Below are positions 23,174 through 33,318 of a DNA stretch of 64,000 bases, piece after piece; position 1 is the stretch's first letter, and each line of letters begins with the position of its first letter. The translations under genes and the position numbers were made by a program. This stretch comes from Advenella kashmirensis WT001 (lineage in GTDB: Bacteria; Pseudomonadota; Gammaproteobacteria; Burkholderiales; Burkholderiaceae_B): NCBI RefSeq assembly GCF_000219915.2, contig NC_017964.1, positions 2,728,001 through 2,792,000 on the forward strand. Direction: 5' to 3'. The notes beneath the pieces are model-generated. The model saw only the letters and a program-made list of their open reading frames with translations, ran no database searches and had not been told where the DNA came from.

Positions 23174-25021
23174 ATGTCTTTTAAGATAACCCTTAAACAG
23201 ATGCTATGTGTCGCAGGTGCGCTGGCCATTACCGGCACGGCACAGGCGGATCCACAATTGCAGGAAGCAATGAAAAACCCGGATAACTGGGCAGTTCAGG
23301 CAGGCGACTTCGCCAACCAGCGCTACAGTAAGCTGGATCAGATCAACAAGGACAACGTGAAGAACCTTCAGGTGGCCTGGACCTTCTCCACCGGGGTACT
23401 GCGTGGACACGAGGGCGGACCACTGGTTATTGGGGACGTCATGTACGTTCACAGTCCCTTTCCCAATAAGGTATATGCCATCAGTCTGAAGGATCAGAGT
23501 CTGCTCTGGAAATACGAGCCTACCCAGGATCCCAACGTCATAACCATCATGTGTTGTGATACTGTCAACCGTGGCCTGGCGTTCGGCGACGGCAAAATTA
23601 TTCTGCAACAGGCCGACACCACCATGGTGGCCCTGGATGCCAAAACCGGCAAGGAAGTATGGAAGGTCAAGAACGGCGACTTCAAGGTAGGTGAAAGCAA
23701 TACCAACGCGCCACATATTTTCAAGGATAAAGTGATCACCGGCATTTCCGGCGGTGAGTTCGGTGTCCGCGGGCGTCTGATTGCCTACAACCTGAAAGAC
23801 GGCAAGGAAGCCTGGAAAGCCTATTCGACAGGCCCGGATAACGAGATGCTGTTTGATCCCGAAAAAACCATGACCTGGACCGACGGCAAAATGGCTGCTG
23901 TGGGCAAAGACTCTTCGCTCAAATCATGGAAAGGCGATCAGTGGAAAATTGGCGGCGGCACCACCTGGGGCTGGTTCAGTTACGACCCTGCCCTGAATCT
24001 GGTGTATTACGGTACCGGCAACCCCGGCACCTGGAATCCATCGCAACGCCCAGGCGACAACAAATGGTCCATGTCCATCATCGCACGTGATCTGGATACC
24101 GGTGTAGCCAAGTGGGTTTACCAGATGACACCGCATGACGAATGGGATTATGACGGCGTTAACGAAAATATCCTTGCCGACATCAAGGTCGGTGGCAAGG
24201 ACCGCAAGGCACTGGTTCACTTCGACCGCAACGGCTTTGGCTATACGCTTGACCGCGAATCCGGAGAATTGCTGGTTGCCGAGAAATACGATCCGACCAT
24301 CAACTGGGCCGATAAAATCGACATGAAGTCCGGCCGTCCTGTTGTTAACAGCAAGTACAGCCCGGCCAAGGGCGGTGAAGACGTCAACGTCAAGGGAATT
24401 TGTCCTTCTGCACTGGGCACCAAAGATCAGCAACCCGCTGCATTCTCGCCCAAAACCGGCGTATTCTACGTTCCCACCAACCACGTCTGCATGGATTATG
24501 AACCATTTGCAGTCGACTACGTAGCCGGTCAGCCGTACGTTGGCGCGACCGTGTCCATGTTCCCAACCCCCAACAGCCATGGCGGCATGGGTAACTTCAT
24601 TGCCTGGGACGCTGATAAAGGCAAAATCCTGTGGAGTATTCCTGAAAGATTCTCCGTATGGAGCGGCGCCCTTGCGACAGCAGGCGATGTCGTGTTCTAC
24701 GGAACGCTTGAAGGCTACATCAAGGCCATTGATACCAGCGGCAAGGAACTGTGGAAGTTCAAAACACCGTCTGGCGTGATTGGCAACGTCACCACCTGGA
24801 AGTACGAAGGCAAACAGTACATTGGCGTATTGTCCGGTATTGGCGGCTGGGCCGGCATTGGTCTGGCAGCAGGTCTTGAAAAATCCACCGACGGCCTGGG
24901 TGCGGTTGGCGGATACAAGGATCTGGCCAAATACACCGAACTTGGCGGTGCGCTGATGGTCTTCGCATTGCCTGACAATGTCGCTACCGCAGCGGCAGAA
25001 AAAACCACCAAAACGCAATAA
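23174..25021 (+). CDS. xoxF: Lanthanide-type PQQ methanol dehydrogenase XoxF
   Basis: A periplasmic PQQ-dependent methanol dehydrogenase of 615 residues with a signal peptide ending near ADPQ. It oxidises methanol (and possibly formaldehyde) and passes electrons to a cytochrome c. The vicinal disulfide is Cys127-Cys128 (MCCDTVNRG). The catalytic Asp is D325 and the second Asp two residues on, D327 ([12 protein letters not shown]), is the mark of lanthanide-binding XoxF; calcium-type MxaF has Ala there. Probable metal ligands E195 and N283 are present. The beta-propeller tryptophan motifs recur throughout. No mxaI small subunit is nearby. A strong GGAGGAAG ribosome-binding site and a -24/-12 promoter lie upstream. 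Confidence 0.96.
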   Translation: MSFKITLKQMLCVAGALAITGTAQADPQLQEAMKNPDNWAVQAGDFANQRYSKLDQINKDNVKNLQVAWTFSTGVLRGHEGGPLVIGDVMYVHSPFPNKVYAISLKDQSLLWKYEPTQDPNVITIMCCDTVNRGLAFGDGKIILQQADTTMVALDAKTGKEVWKVKNGDFKVGESNTNAPHIFKDKVITGISGGEFGVRGRLIAYNLKDGKEAWKAYSTGPDNEMLFDPEKTMTWTDGKMAAVGKDSSLKSWKGDQWKIGGGTTWGWFSYDPALNLVYYGTGNPGTWNPSQRPGDNKWSMSIIARDLDTGVAKWVYQMTPHDEWDYDGVNENILADIKVGGKDRKALVHFDRNGFGYTLDRESGELLVAEKYDPTINWADKIDMKSGRPVVNSKYSPAKGGEDVNVKGICPSALGTKDQQPAAFSPKTGVFYVPTNHVCMDYEPFAVDYVAGQPYVGATVSMFPTPNSHGGMGNFIAWDADKGKILWSIPERFSVWSGALATAGDVVFYGTLEGYIKAIDTSGKELWKFKTPSGVIGNVTTWKYEGKQYIGVLSGIGGWAGIGLAAGLEKSTDGLGAVGGYKDLAKYTELGGALMVFALPDNVATAAAEKTTKTQ

Positions 25022-25030
25022 ATAGCGTCA

Positions 25031-25064
25031 TGCAGGGTGACCGGTTCGCGCCGTTCACCCTGCA
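25031..25064 (+). repeat. Stem-loop between xoxF and the cytochrome gene
   Basis: TGCAGGGTGA (25031-25040) pairs perfectly with TCACCCTGCA (25055-25064) around a 14-nt loop, 9 bp after the xoxF stop. It has no U-tract, so it is more likely an mRNA-stabilising or attenuating element than a terminator. Confidence 0.6.
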
Positions 25065-25141
25065 ATATCAAGGCATTAAAAGAAACACAAATTCATGTGG
25101 GGCATGCAATGCCTGCATGATAAATCTGGGACAAACTCAAT

Positions 25142-25777
25142 ATGACTTTACGTTTACGCACAATCGGAGCAGGACTCGCTATCGCTGGAATCTGTACCTT
25201 CTCTGCGCAAGCCGCAGATATCACCCCTGGAAAGCAATTGCTGGCCACAATGCTGGCAGCAACGACAACCACTTTTGGTGACGGGGGCGCAGAAACAACA
25301 CAAGGCACCCTCAAGGCGGAATCGACAGAAAAACGGCAAGTGCCGGCCGGCGCCGCTGCGCCGACCCCCGCGACTGCAGCCGAAAAGCCGGCGGCCGCCG
25401 ACAAACCAGCAGCTGACAAGGCCGCAGACGCGCCAGCAGCCTCCGATAGCGGCAAAGTAAAATATGTGGTCAAGGAAGGCAACAAGGCCGATGACCATGT
25501 ATTGCAAGGCTGGAAAACCTGGCGGGCACTCGATTGCGCGCGCTGTCACGGCGCCAAGCAGGAAGGGCTTGTCGGACCCTCACTGATCGTGGCGATGAGC
25601 AAGTTGTCGGAAGAAGAGTTCAAGACAACTGTGCTCAAGGGACGCCTGCCTCAGGGTATGCCCCCATTTGAAAGCGTACCGCGCCTGGTAAAGAATATTG
25701 ATAATCTATACACCTATTTGAAAGCACGTGCCGACGGCAAACTGGAACCCGGGCATGTGTACCCGCTGGATAAATAA
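25142..25777 (+). CDS. xoxG: c-type cytochrome, probable XoxF electron acceptor (XoxG)
   Basis: An exported monohaem cytochrome c of 211 residues that would take electrons from XoxF. It has a signal peptide (IGAGLAIAGICTFSAQA), a ~60-residue Ala/Pro/Lys-rich linker, and the haem domain with CARCH at residues 132-136 and a probable Met ligand in GMPPF. This order (xoxF, xoxG, xoxJ) is standard. The long low-complexity linker before the haem is unusual for a cytochrome cL. An inverted repeat CATGCA-N5-TGCATG (25103-25119) lies just before the start. Confidence 0.85.
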   Translation: MTLRLRTIGAGLAIAGICTFSAQAADITPGKQLLATMLAATTTTFGDGGAETTQGTLKAESTEKRQVPAGAAAPTPATAAEKPAAADKPAADKAADAPAASDSGKVKYVVKEGNKADDHVLQGWKTWRALDCARCHGAKQEGLVGPSLIVAMSKLSEEEFKTTVLKGRLPQGMPPFESVPRLVKNIDNLYTYLKARADGKLEPGHVYPLDK

Positions 25778-25789
25778 AAGCGTTACTAT

Positions 25790-25833
25790 AGGCAGGTGCT
25801 CATCCTTGAGCCCTGCCTGCGTTGCCGTTTTTT
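25790..25833 (+). terminator. Terminator/attenuator after xoxG
   Basis: AGGCAGG-t-GCTCA pairs with TGAGC-CCTGCCT, followed within 10 bp by six Ts. It lies inside the xox operon before xoxJ, so it probably lowers expression of the distal genes. Confidence 0.65.
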
Positions 25834-25872
25834 ATTTCAATTGTTATTATCGTTGTCGGAAGGACGTATTCC

Positions 25873-26784
25873 ATGCTGTCAGATAAATTACTGCCCATCC
25901 CACGCGCTGCATTGCTGCTCACATTCACGTTGAGCGCAGGCCTGCTTGCAGCAACTGCACTGGCGCAGGAACCAAAAAAGCAAGACAAGGACGGTGAAAA
26001 GGTCCTGCGGGTGTGCCAGGATCCCAATAATATGCCCATGTCCCGGCAGGATGAAAGCGGCTACGAAAACAAAATCGCCGCCCTGTTCGCAAAAAAACTG
26101 GGTTGGAAGCTGGAGCACACCTGGTATCCGCAGCGTATGGGTTTTACGCGAGCAACGTTAACGGCCAAGGATCCAAAGACCGACCGCTTTAAATGCGATG
26201 TGGTCACAGGCGTATCGCCCGGCTTTGAACGCGGCATTCCCACCAAGCGCTACATGACATCAACCTACGCGATTGTCTACGTCAAGGGCAAGGGCCTGGA
26301 TGGCATCAAGAAACCGGAGGACATCATGTCGCTGGATCAGGCGACACTGTCCAAAATCAAGATCGGCGCCTTCTCCGGCACACCACCGGTGAACTGGCTG
26401 TTGTCGCACAGCCTGCTGGAACGCATGGTACCGTATCAGTTGCAAACCGGGGACCCGGAACAATATCCAGGACAGATTATCGAGCATGATCTGGCCAACG
26501 GAAAAATCGACATTGCCATTGCCTGGGGCCCTATTGCCGGCTACTACGCCAAGCATGGTGATGGCGGCGTGCCCATGACCGTCGTACCCTTTGACACCCA
26601 GATCGGCCCGCATCGTTTTGCATTCAATATCGCCATGGGCGTGCGACATGACAGCAAAAAACTGCGTGACAAGCTCAATGAGTTAATCGACTCCAGTGGA
26701 CCGGAGATTGCCGCTATCCTCAAAGAATACGATGTTCCGCCGGCCACAGCCCCCGTGGACCGCATTGAAGATGACGACGACTGA
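25873..26784 (+). CDS. xoxJ: XoxJ/MoxJ-type periplasmic binding protein
   Basis: A quinoprotein-dehydrogenase-associated solute-binding protein of 303 residues. I chose the ATG at 25873 because GGAAGGA precedes it and a normal signal peptide follows (LLLTFTLSAGLLAATALAQ); an upstream ATG at 25822 would lie in the terminator. Family landmarks are LRVCQDPNNMPMS near the mature N terminus and IAIAWGPIAGYYA. XoxJ is thought to help activate XoxF. The C terminus ends in Glu and four Asp, a tail shared with the small exported protein at 21524-21904. Confidence 0.88.
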   Translation: MLSDKLLPIPRAALLLTFTLSAGLLAATALAQEPKKQDKDGEKVLRVCQDPNNMPMSRQDESGYENKIAALFAKKLGWKLEHTWYPQRMGFTRATLTAKDPKTDRFKCDVVTGVSPGFERGIPTKRYMTSTYAIVYVKGKGLDGIKKPEDIMSLDQATLSKIKIGAFSGTPPVNWLLSHSLLERMVPYQLQTGDPEQYPGQIIEHDLANGKIDIAIAWGPIAGYYAKHGDGGVPMTVVPFDTQIGPHRFAFNIAMGVRHDSKKLRDKLNELIDSSGPEIAAILKEYDVPPATAPVDRIEDDDD

Positions 26785-26831
26785 ACAGCGTCGTTGACAC
26801 TGCTGCGGATCGACAAGACAGGAGACCAAAC

Positions 26832-27566
26832 ATGATTGACCGCCCTATTTTCAGATCCGGCGCCATTGCGCTACTGCTGGCGCTATCGTGCCAGGCGACG
26901 CCCGTGCTGGCGGCCAATACCGACCAGCCCGCCGCAACCGCGGCCGAATCCAGGCCCGAAACAGATCCCATTACCGAAGCTGAACGCAAGCTGTTTCTGG
27001 ACAAGCATTTTGCCAACACGACCCGCCAGTCCATTGACTACACGTACCGTCAGGCGGGTCCCAGCATGGTGACGCTCAATGACAAGGTCAAAGTGGATGT
27101 TCGCCAACGGCACAAAGACGGCACAGCATCGGTCGACGTGTATTTTCTTTCCGGCCCGAACCATACGCCGATCGCGCCTGTTGAGCATGCCGAAGGAAAC
27201 CCTGCCCTGCTGGGATTTCTGGAGCGCGATATTGCCGAAATGAAGCGATTTACCGGCGGCTCCACCGTTTACTTTCGCAAGCGTATCAGGCTGGCGCTGG
27301 CCGACAGCAACGTGAAAGTAGATAAGGTCAATGTCAAGTTTGAGAACAAGCAGGTTGCGGCCGATCGCATTGTGATCCAGCCGTATATCAATGATCCGAT
27401 GAAGGAAAAGATTGGCAAGTATGCCGCCAAGCGCTATATCTTCGTGATCAGTCCGAATATACCGGGTGGTCTGTATCAGGTATATACAAGTGAAAAATTT
27501 GCTGAAAACCAGCCAGCTCAGGTCGATACGTCCATGACGATTTCCGGGGGCGAAATACCGGGATAG
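26832..27566 (+). CDS. Exported protein of the xox cluster, unknown function
   Basis: A 244-residue exported protein (signal peptide IALLLALSCQATPVLA). The body is mixed alpha/beta with no cofactor motif: SVDVYFLSGPNH, STVYFRKRIRLALAD, RIVIQPYINDPMKEKIGKYA and a terminal KRYIFVISPNIPGGLYQVYT. I recall similar proteins in methanol/PQQ dehydrogenase clusters but not a function. It follows xoxJ by 47 bp with an AGGAG site, and its stop codon lies inside the operon terminator. A periplasmic assembly or folding role for XoxF is only an inference. Confidence 0.75.
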   Translation: MIDRPIFRSGAIALLLALSCQATPVLAANTDQPAATAAESRPETDPITEAERKLFLDKHFANTTRQSIDYTYRQAGPSMVTLNDKVKVDVRQRHKDGTASVDVYFLSGPNHTPIAPVEHAEGNPALLGFLERDIAEMKRFTGGSTVYFRKRIRLALADSNVKVDKVNVKFENKQVAADRIVIQPYINDPMKEKIGKYAAKRYIFVISPNIPGGLYQVYTSEKFAENQPAQVDTSMTISGGEIPG

Positions 27567-27582
27567 CAAGCATCCCGGTTTT
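27558..27582 (+). terminator. Rho-independent terminator of the xox operon
   Basis: CCGGGAT-agcaagc-ATCCCGG followed by TTTT. The stem includes the last bases and stop codon of the upstream gene. Confidence 0.7.
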
Positions 27583-27591
27583 GTGCCAGCA

Positions 27592-27619
27592 AAGGGCCCG
27601 TTCTATACAATGGGCCCTT
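27592..27619. repeat. Inverted repeat between convergent genes
   Basis: AAGGGCCC-N12-GGGCCCTT lies between the xox operon and the convergent beta-propeller gene. A strong stem without a U-tract; possibly a shared transcription end. Confidence 0.45.
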
Positions 27620-27675
27620 CGGCCGTCATAAGGCCAACAATCACTGTCCGGCCAGCCAAGCCGCCGGTATAGCGA

Positions 27676-28622
27676 TCAGTGGATATACACCCCCCATGGA
27701 CGTTCGCCCACTGCAATATCGCTAATCTTCGTATTTTTTTCAGTGTCGATCACAGATACGCTGTTGGAGCGGCCGTTGGCCACATACAGTTTTTTGCCGT
27801 CGGGCGAAATGGCCATGTTCCACGGGCGCTGACCCACTTTGACAGTGGCAACGATTTCATCTTTGGCCGTATCAATCACCGATACACTCCCATCCCCGCC
27901 GTTGGAGATATACACGCGGCTGCCATCGGGGCTGACCGTCACGCCGTTGGCACGTACGCCGCCAGCCAGTTTTTTCAGTACTTTATTGTTCGGCAAATCA
28001 ATTACATAGACTTCGTTACTGTTTTCGGAAGCGACATAAGCCTTGCTATTGTCAGGAAGATAGCCTATTCCGCGAGGACGTTTACCCACCTCGATTTCGG
28101 CAACTGCCTTGCGAGCCGGAAAATCGATGACATCAACCGTATTTCCATCTTCTGCGCTCACCAGCAGCTTTTTACCGTCCGGCGAAAAGACCGCGTGCTC
28201 TGGATTATCTCCTTTTACCTTGATCTCATCGACCATTTTATTGGTCTGGGTATCAATGATGGCAACGGTATTATTCTCTTCAATCGCCGCGGCAATCCAG
28301 CGGCCATCGGCCGAGACGTATACCCCCTCAGGCGAGTCACCCAGGCTCACGCTGCCAATCACCTTGCGTTGTTTCAAATCCACAATATTGAGCTGGTTAT
28401 TGGTTTTCTGGCTCACATACAGATTATCTCCACTGGCCGCCAGCCCCTGGGCTTTTCCCCCAGATCCTTGATCGTATCCACGACCTTGTCGGTCGCGACA
28501 TCGATGACAGAAATACTGGCACCGCCTTCATTAGGCACATACGCAAATGGTTCGGCTGTGGCTGCGGTGCCGAACGAAAGCACTGCCGCGGCAAGTGTTG
28601 TAATTAGTATTTTTTGTCTCAT
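27676..28622 (-). CDS. PQQ-associated YVTN beta-propeller protein, one frameshift
   Basis: An exported protein of about 315 residues (signal peptide up to ATAEPF) made of YVTN-type beta-propeller repeats; blocks such as VSPDGSRVYISNGGDGSVSVID and AISPDGKKLYVANGRSNSVSVID (shortened here) recur about seven times. The family is found beside PQQ-dependent alcohol oxidation genes. One G is missing from a run near 28450, so DLGGKAQGLAASG is split between frames. It follows cytochrome b561 by 30 bp and converges on the xox operon. Confidence 0.85.
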
Positions 28623-28652
28623 CCTTAAGTCTCCTTTAACAACATAGTGGTG

Positions 28653-29210
28653 CTACCGGCCTGATGAGGAGCCAGGCAGCATTCGATGAATTACCTCCCG
28701 ATGCCCCGACACGAGGTGCGAGACAGCGGCCAGCACATGCAGAATGATCAGACACAGCAGTATCCAGGAAATCAACCCATGCAACTGATTGAAAAACGCA
28801 TAAATCGCTTTATCTTCCACGCCCCAGGGAGGCATTTCAATAGTGTTGAAAAACTTGACGCCCCATTTGCTGAAGTTGGATGCGATATAGCCGGTGAGCG
28901 GCAGCATCAGCATGAAAAAATAAAGCAGAAAATGAGTGGTGGAAGCGGCCTTTTGCTGCCACGTGGGGATGGACCTGGGCAAGGCGGGAGGGCGATGGGT
29001 AAGGCGCCAGCCAATACGCGCCAGAATCAGCAGGCCGATCAGCATCCCTGTGCTTTTATGTATATTCACAAAATAGCTGCGATCGGGCACACCCCGCGGT
29101 ATGCTTTCCAGATACCAGCCCAGAACGAACTGCCCTACCAGGCACAGTGCGATCAGCCAATGCAGCAGCATTGCCACTCGTGTATAACGAGGTGCATCCA
29201 TGTATGTCAT
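28653..29210 (-). CDS. Cytochrome b561 family protein
   Basis: A 185-residue membrane b-type cytochrome with four helices. It starts with RYTRVAMLLHWLIALCLVGQFVLGW, containing the first haem His; further His ligands are in FVNIHKSTGMLIGL, FNQLHGLISW and LIILHVLAAVSH. It would move electrons between the quinone pool and periplasmic partners. It lies 30 bp before the beta-propeller gene on the same strand, so it could serve the PQQ respiratory chain. Confidence 0.88.
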   Translation of the reverse strand: MTYMDAPRYTRVAMLLHWLIALCLVGQFVLGWYLESIPRGVPDRSYFVNIHKSTGMLIGLLILARIGWRLTHRPPALPRSIPTWQQKAASTTHFLLYFFMLMLPLTGYIASNFSKWGVKFFNTIEMPPWGVEDKAIYAFFNQLHGLISWILLCLIILHVLAAVSHLVSGHREVIHRMLPGSSSGR

Positions 29211-29371
29211 CCCCTTCGGCTATGTGTGCCGGTTTTATTGATTAAATCCGCCGGTCTAAAAAAACCGGCTGTCTGCCTGAACTCTAACACGACTAACCAC
29301 CTATGTCATTGCCGGCAACCGCCTTCATTTACGCGAAAAGAAAATGCATGCGCTGATATGGCAATTGTCAT

Positions 29372-29998
29372 TCATCCCCTGATTGTTTCTCCTGCACGAT
29401 CCAGCAAATCCGAACTGCTGCCATTGAGCAGCATCAAATGAAAACGCGACAGCTCGCTTTTATGCAGCAACGTAACCGGGCAGGCCAGCTGATCTGCGTA
29501 CTTGCGGAATCCTTCATCCAGTACGCCGTCGCGGATATGCTGCGCCACATTCACGTTCGAAAAAAACGGCCGCGTTTTTACCAAAATCAACCTTTCTGCA
29601 TTCAAATGTGTCGCCAGCCATGCTGCGATACTATCGGATGAAATCGTGGAGTCGGTCAGATCATCCGGTATATCTCGCATCAGCGACAGCGGCATCCATA
29701 GCGCGACGCCGCCCCGTTGCAGCGTCTGGCGCACATGCCGCGCATCCAGCACCGGACTGATCTGCGGCGCCATGCTGCTGATCAATAATCCGTACTGCGC
29801 GCCCGTAAGCAGCAACATATTATGCGTTACCAGGCGATCCAGCGACCAGCGTGCCTTCATCTCCCTTACAAAATCTGCGCCATGCCAGCGACCAGGCACG
29901 ATAATGACCCGTCCCCCGCCGACAGTACTCAGTTCTTCAACCCAATCCTGTAATGTGTCATCATGAGCCAGAGCACCGTCAAGCTTGACTACCCACAT
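29372..29998 (-). CDS. Amino-acid-kinase-fold protein (MfnE-like), altered glycine motifs
   Basis: A 208-residue protein of the amino acid kinase fold, closest in my reading to the COG2054/MfnE-like kinases found in methylotrophs with methanofuran or tetrahydromethanopterin pathways. The core DSIAAWLATHLNAERLILVK is well kept. The phosphate-binding motifs are altered: KLGGS reads KLDGA and the VVPGGG loop reads IVPGRWHG. No fae, mch, fhc or mtd gene is in the window, where formaldehyde oxidation is glutathione-linked instead. It is either a kinase with changed nucleotide binding or a repurposed protein. Confidence 0.6.
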   Translation of the reverse strand: MWVVKLDGALAHDDTLQDWVEELSTVGGGRVIIVPGRWHGADFVREMKARWSLDRLVTHNMLLLTGAQYGLLISSMAPQISPVLDARHVRQTLQRGGVALWMPLSLMRDIPDDLTDSTISSDSIAAWLATHLNAERLILVKTRPFFSNVNVAQHIRDGVLDEGFRKYADQLACPVTLLHKSELSRFHLMLLNGSSSDLLDRAGETIRG

Positions 29999-29999
29999 G

Positions 30000-30291
30000 T
30001 CCCTCTCCTGGTCTTATCTTTTTATAATGGCTCCAGGTTAACAAAAGCAATATTCATACCAGAATTGTCAGGCAACCAGGCTTTTGCGGACATATTACTT
30101 GCCGACCCCGTGGCCCTTGCCTGCGGGCATTAGCGCGCCTGTGAGAAATACGCAGCGCACTCTTGCAGATCCGGTGCGCATTGCTGCGGCTTAACAGGCG
30201 CCGCTGCCAACCAAGACTGCTACGCATGCGTGACAATGTGTACCGTTACGCACTCAGGCCCAGACGTTGATCAGGGCGGCGCCATCACTGA
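30000..30291. other. Intergenic region between cbbR and the kinase-like gene
   Basis: About 290 bp downstream of cbbR (minus strand). An A/T-rich patch (TTTTTATAAT near 30020) lies just before the kinase-like gene. No coding signal seen. Confidence 0.35.
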
Positions 30292-31163
30292 TCAAAAACG
30301 CTTTGAGCCCCAGGCAGCGGGCGCCAGCTTTTTGGTACGCAAATGCGCCACGCGCCACTGTCGCAAAATAGGGGTTCCCTGGATATCCAGCAATGCCAGA
30401 TGGCCTGCGGCAAGCTCGTGCCGCACCGTGCGCAAGGACAGAAAGGTCAGCCCCATGCCTGCCATCACCGCCTGCTTGATGGATTCATTACTGGGCATCT
30501 CCATCACAATACGCGGGCTGATGTTGTTTTGGGCAAATATACTTTCCATGGTCGCCGTGTTCCCGAACCGGCCTCTCTGACCACAAAATCGATATCATTG
30601 AAAATGGATAGCGGTGCCTGACGACGTCGGGACAGCGGATGCTCCGGTGCACTCACAAACCCGAGTGGGTTGGTGGCAAAGGCTTCAGACAGACAATCAA
30701 GCCTTTCGGGCACCCTGCCTGTAATAGCCAGATCCAGTTCATTACGCTCGAGCATATTGAAAATCTGATCACGATTCTGAATCTGCAGCGAAATTTCGAT
30801 GCCAGGGAAACGCTTGCGAAAATGCACCAGCAGCATGGGAACAAAATACTTTGCGGTGCCCACGATACCCAGGTTGATGCGTCCGCGCTGCAAGCCCTTC
30901 AACCCTTCAACCGCATCATCAAGCTGACTGAGCTGCGACGTTGCCGCAATTGCATATTGCTCAACCTCGCGCCCGGCTGCGGTCAGGCGGATCTGCCTGC
31001 CATTGGCTTCCACCAGCGCGACGCCCAGGCGTCTTCCAGTTGTCGCAGTTGCGTGGAGACAGCCGGCTGCGTCACATGCAGTTTCTCTGCTGCCTTGGAT
31101 ACAGACTCGGCACGAGCCACTTCCAGAAAAGTGTCTTGGCAGTCTCAGTGTGTAACGTCGCAT
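30292..31163 (-). CDS. cbbR: LysR-type regulator CbbR, three frameshifts
   Basis: CbbR activates the Calvin-cycle operon in response to metabolites such as ribulose bisphosphate or phosphoenolpyruvate. It is divergent from cbbL. After repair the N terminus reads HFLEVARAESVSKAAEKLH then VTQPAVSTQLRQLE, the classic LysR helix-turn-helix. The breaks are an extra T near 31124, a missing base near 31033 (QLE-RLGVALVE) and a missing base near 30560 (AGSGTR-ATMESIF). The effector domain (INLGIVGTAKYFVPMLLV) fits CbbR. Length is about 290 residues. A perfect inverted repeat lies 9 bp upstream of its start. Confidence 0.88.
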
Positions 31164-31171
31164 ATTGATCT

Positions 31172-31187
31172 ATAAGCCTGTGCTTAT
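31172..31187. promoter_or_regulatory. Probable CbbR operator in the cbbR-cbbL intergenic region
   Basis: ATAAG-CCTGTG-CTTAT is a perfect palindrome next to the cbbR start and includes TAA-N8-TTA, like the TNA-N7/8-TNA pattern reported for CbbR. It would serve autoregulation and cbbL activation. The only other gene-free space between the two genes is about 115 bp on the cbbL side. Confidence 0.55.
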
Positions 31188-31300
31188 GTTTTCTTCGATA
31201 TTTATTATTAGACCTGAAGCATGGCCATTTGTATAGTTTGTTCATACCGGTCAGACGCAGCATCCTGCCGGCTTGATCATGCAAGGCACTCAGGAGATAG

Positions 31301-32766
<1,466 letters not shown>

Positions 32767-32832
32767 AATCACAAATGCAATAGATAAACAAGCAGGCCAC
32801 GGCCACTGAACTTCACGACAAGAGAGAACATC

Positions 32833-33252
32833 ATGCGAATTACACAAGGCACCTTCTCGTTTCTACCTGATCTGACCAACGAACAGATCACCAAACAACT
32901 GCAGTATTGCCTGGACAACGGCTGGGCCGTCGGCATTGAATATACCGATGATCCGCATCCGCGCAACACTTTCTGGGAAATGTTCGGCAATCCCATGTTC
33001 GATCTGCGCGATGCCGCCGGCATATTGCAGGAGATCGAACAGGCACGCAATACCTTCCCCAATCACTATATCCGGGTCACCGCGTTCGATTCCACTCATA
33101 CCGTAGAGTCTGTGGTGATGTCATTCATCGTCAACCGTCCCGCCCATGAACCAGGCTTTCGTCTGGTTCGCCAGGAAATCGACGGACGACGCATGCGCTA
33201 CACGATTGAAAGCTATGCCGTTGCGGCAGCTCCAGAAGGCAGCCGCTATTGA
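32833..33252 (+). CDS. cbbS: RuBisCO small subunit, red-type
   Basis: The small subunit of form I RuBisCO, 139 residues. It begins MRITQGTFSFLPDLTNEQI and carries GWAVGIEYTDDPHPRNTFWEMFG. The C-terminal extension beyond ~110 residues (RPAHEPGFRLVRQEIDGRR) marks the red-type subunit, whose tails form a beta-barrel in the holoenzyme. It follows cbbL by 66 bp, with AAGAGAG before the ATG. Confidence 0.96.
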   Translation: MRITQGTFSFLPDLTNEQITKQLQYCLDNGWAVGIEYTDDPHPRNTFWEMFGNPMFDLRDAAGILQEIEQARNTFPNHYIRVTAFDSTHTVESVVMSFIVNRPAHEPGFRLVRQEIDGRRMRYTIESYAVAAAPEGSRY

Positions 33253-33318
33253 TCCGTTGATCCGGCCTGACGGGGCCCGTATTGCCCCGGCGTTACACCC
33301 ACGCTAAAGGAGAAAACC

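Noticed and set aside
23924..25018. Long minus-strand open frame opposite xoxF
   Set aside because: Shadow of xoxF; no domain or start signal of its own.
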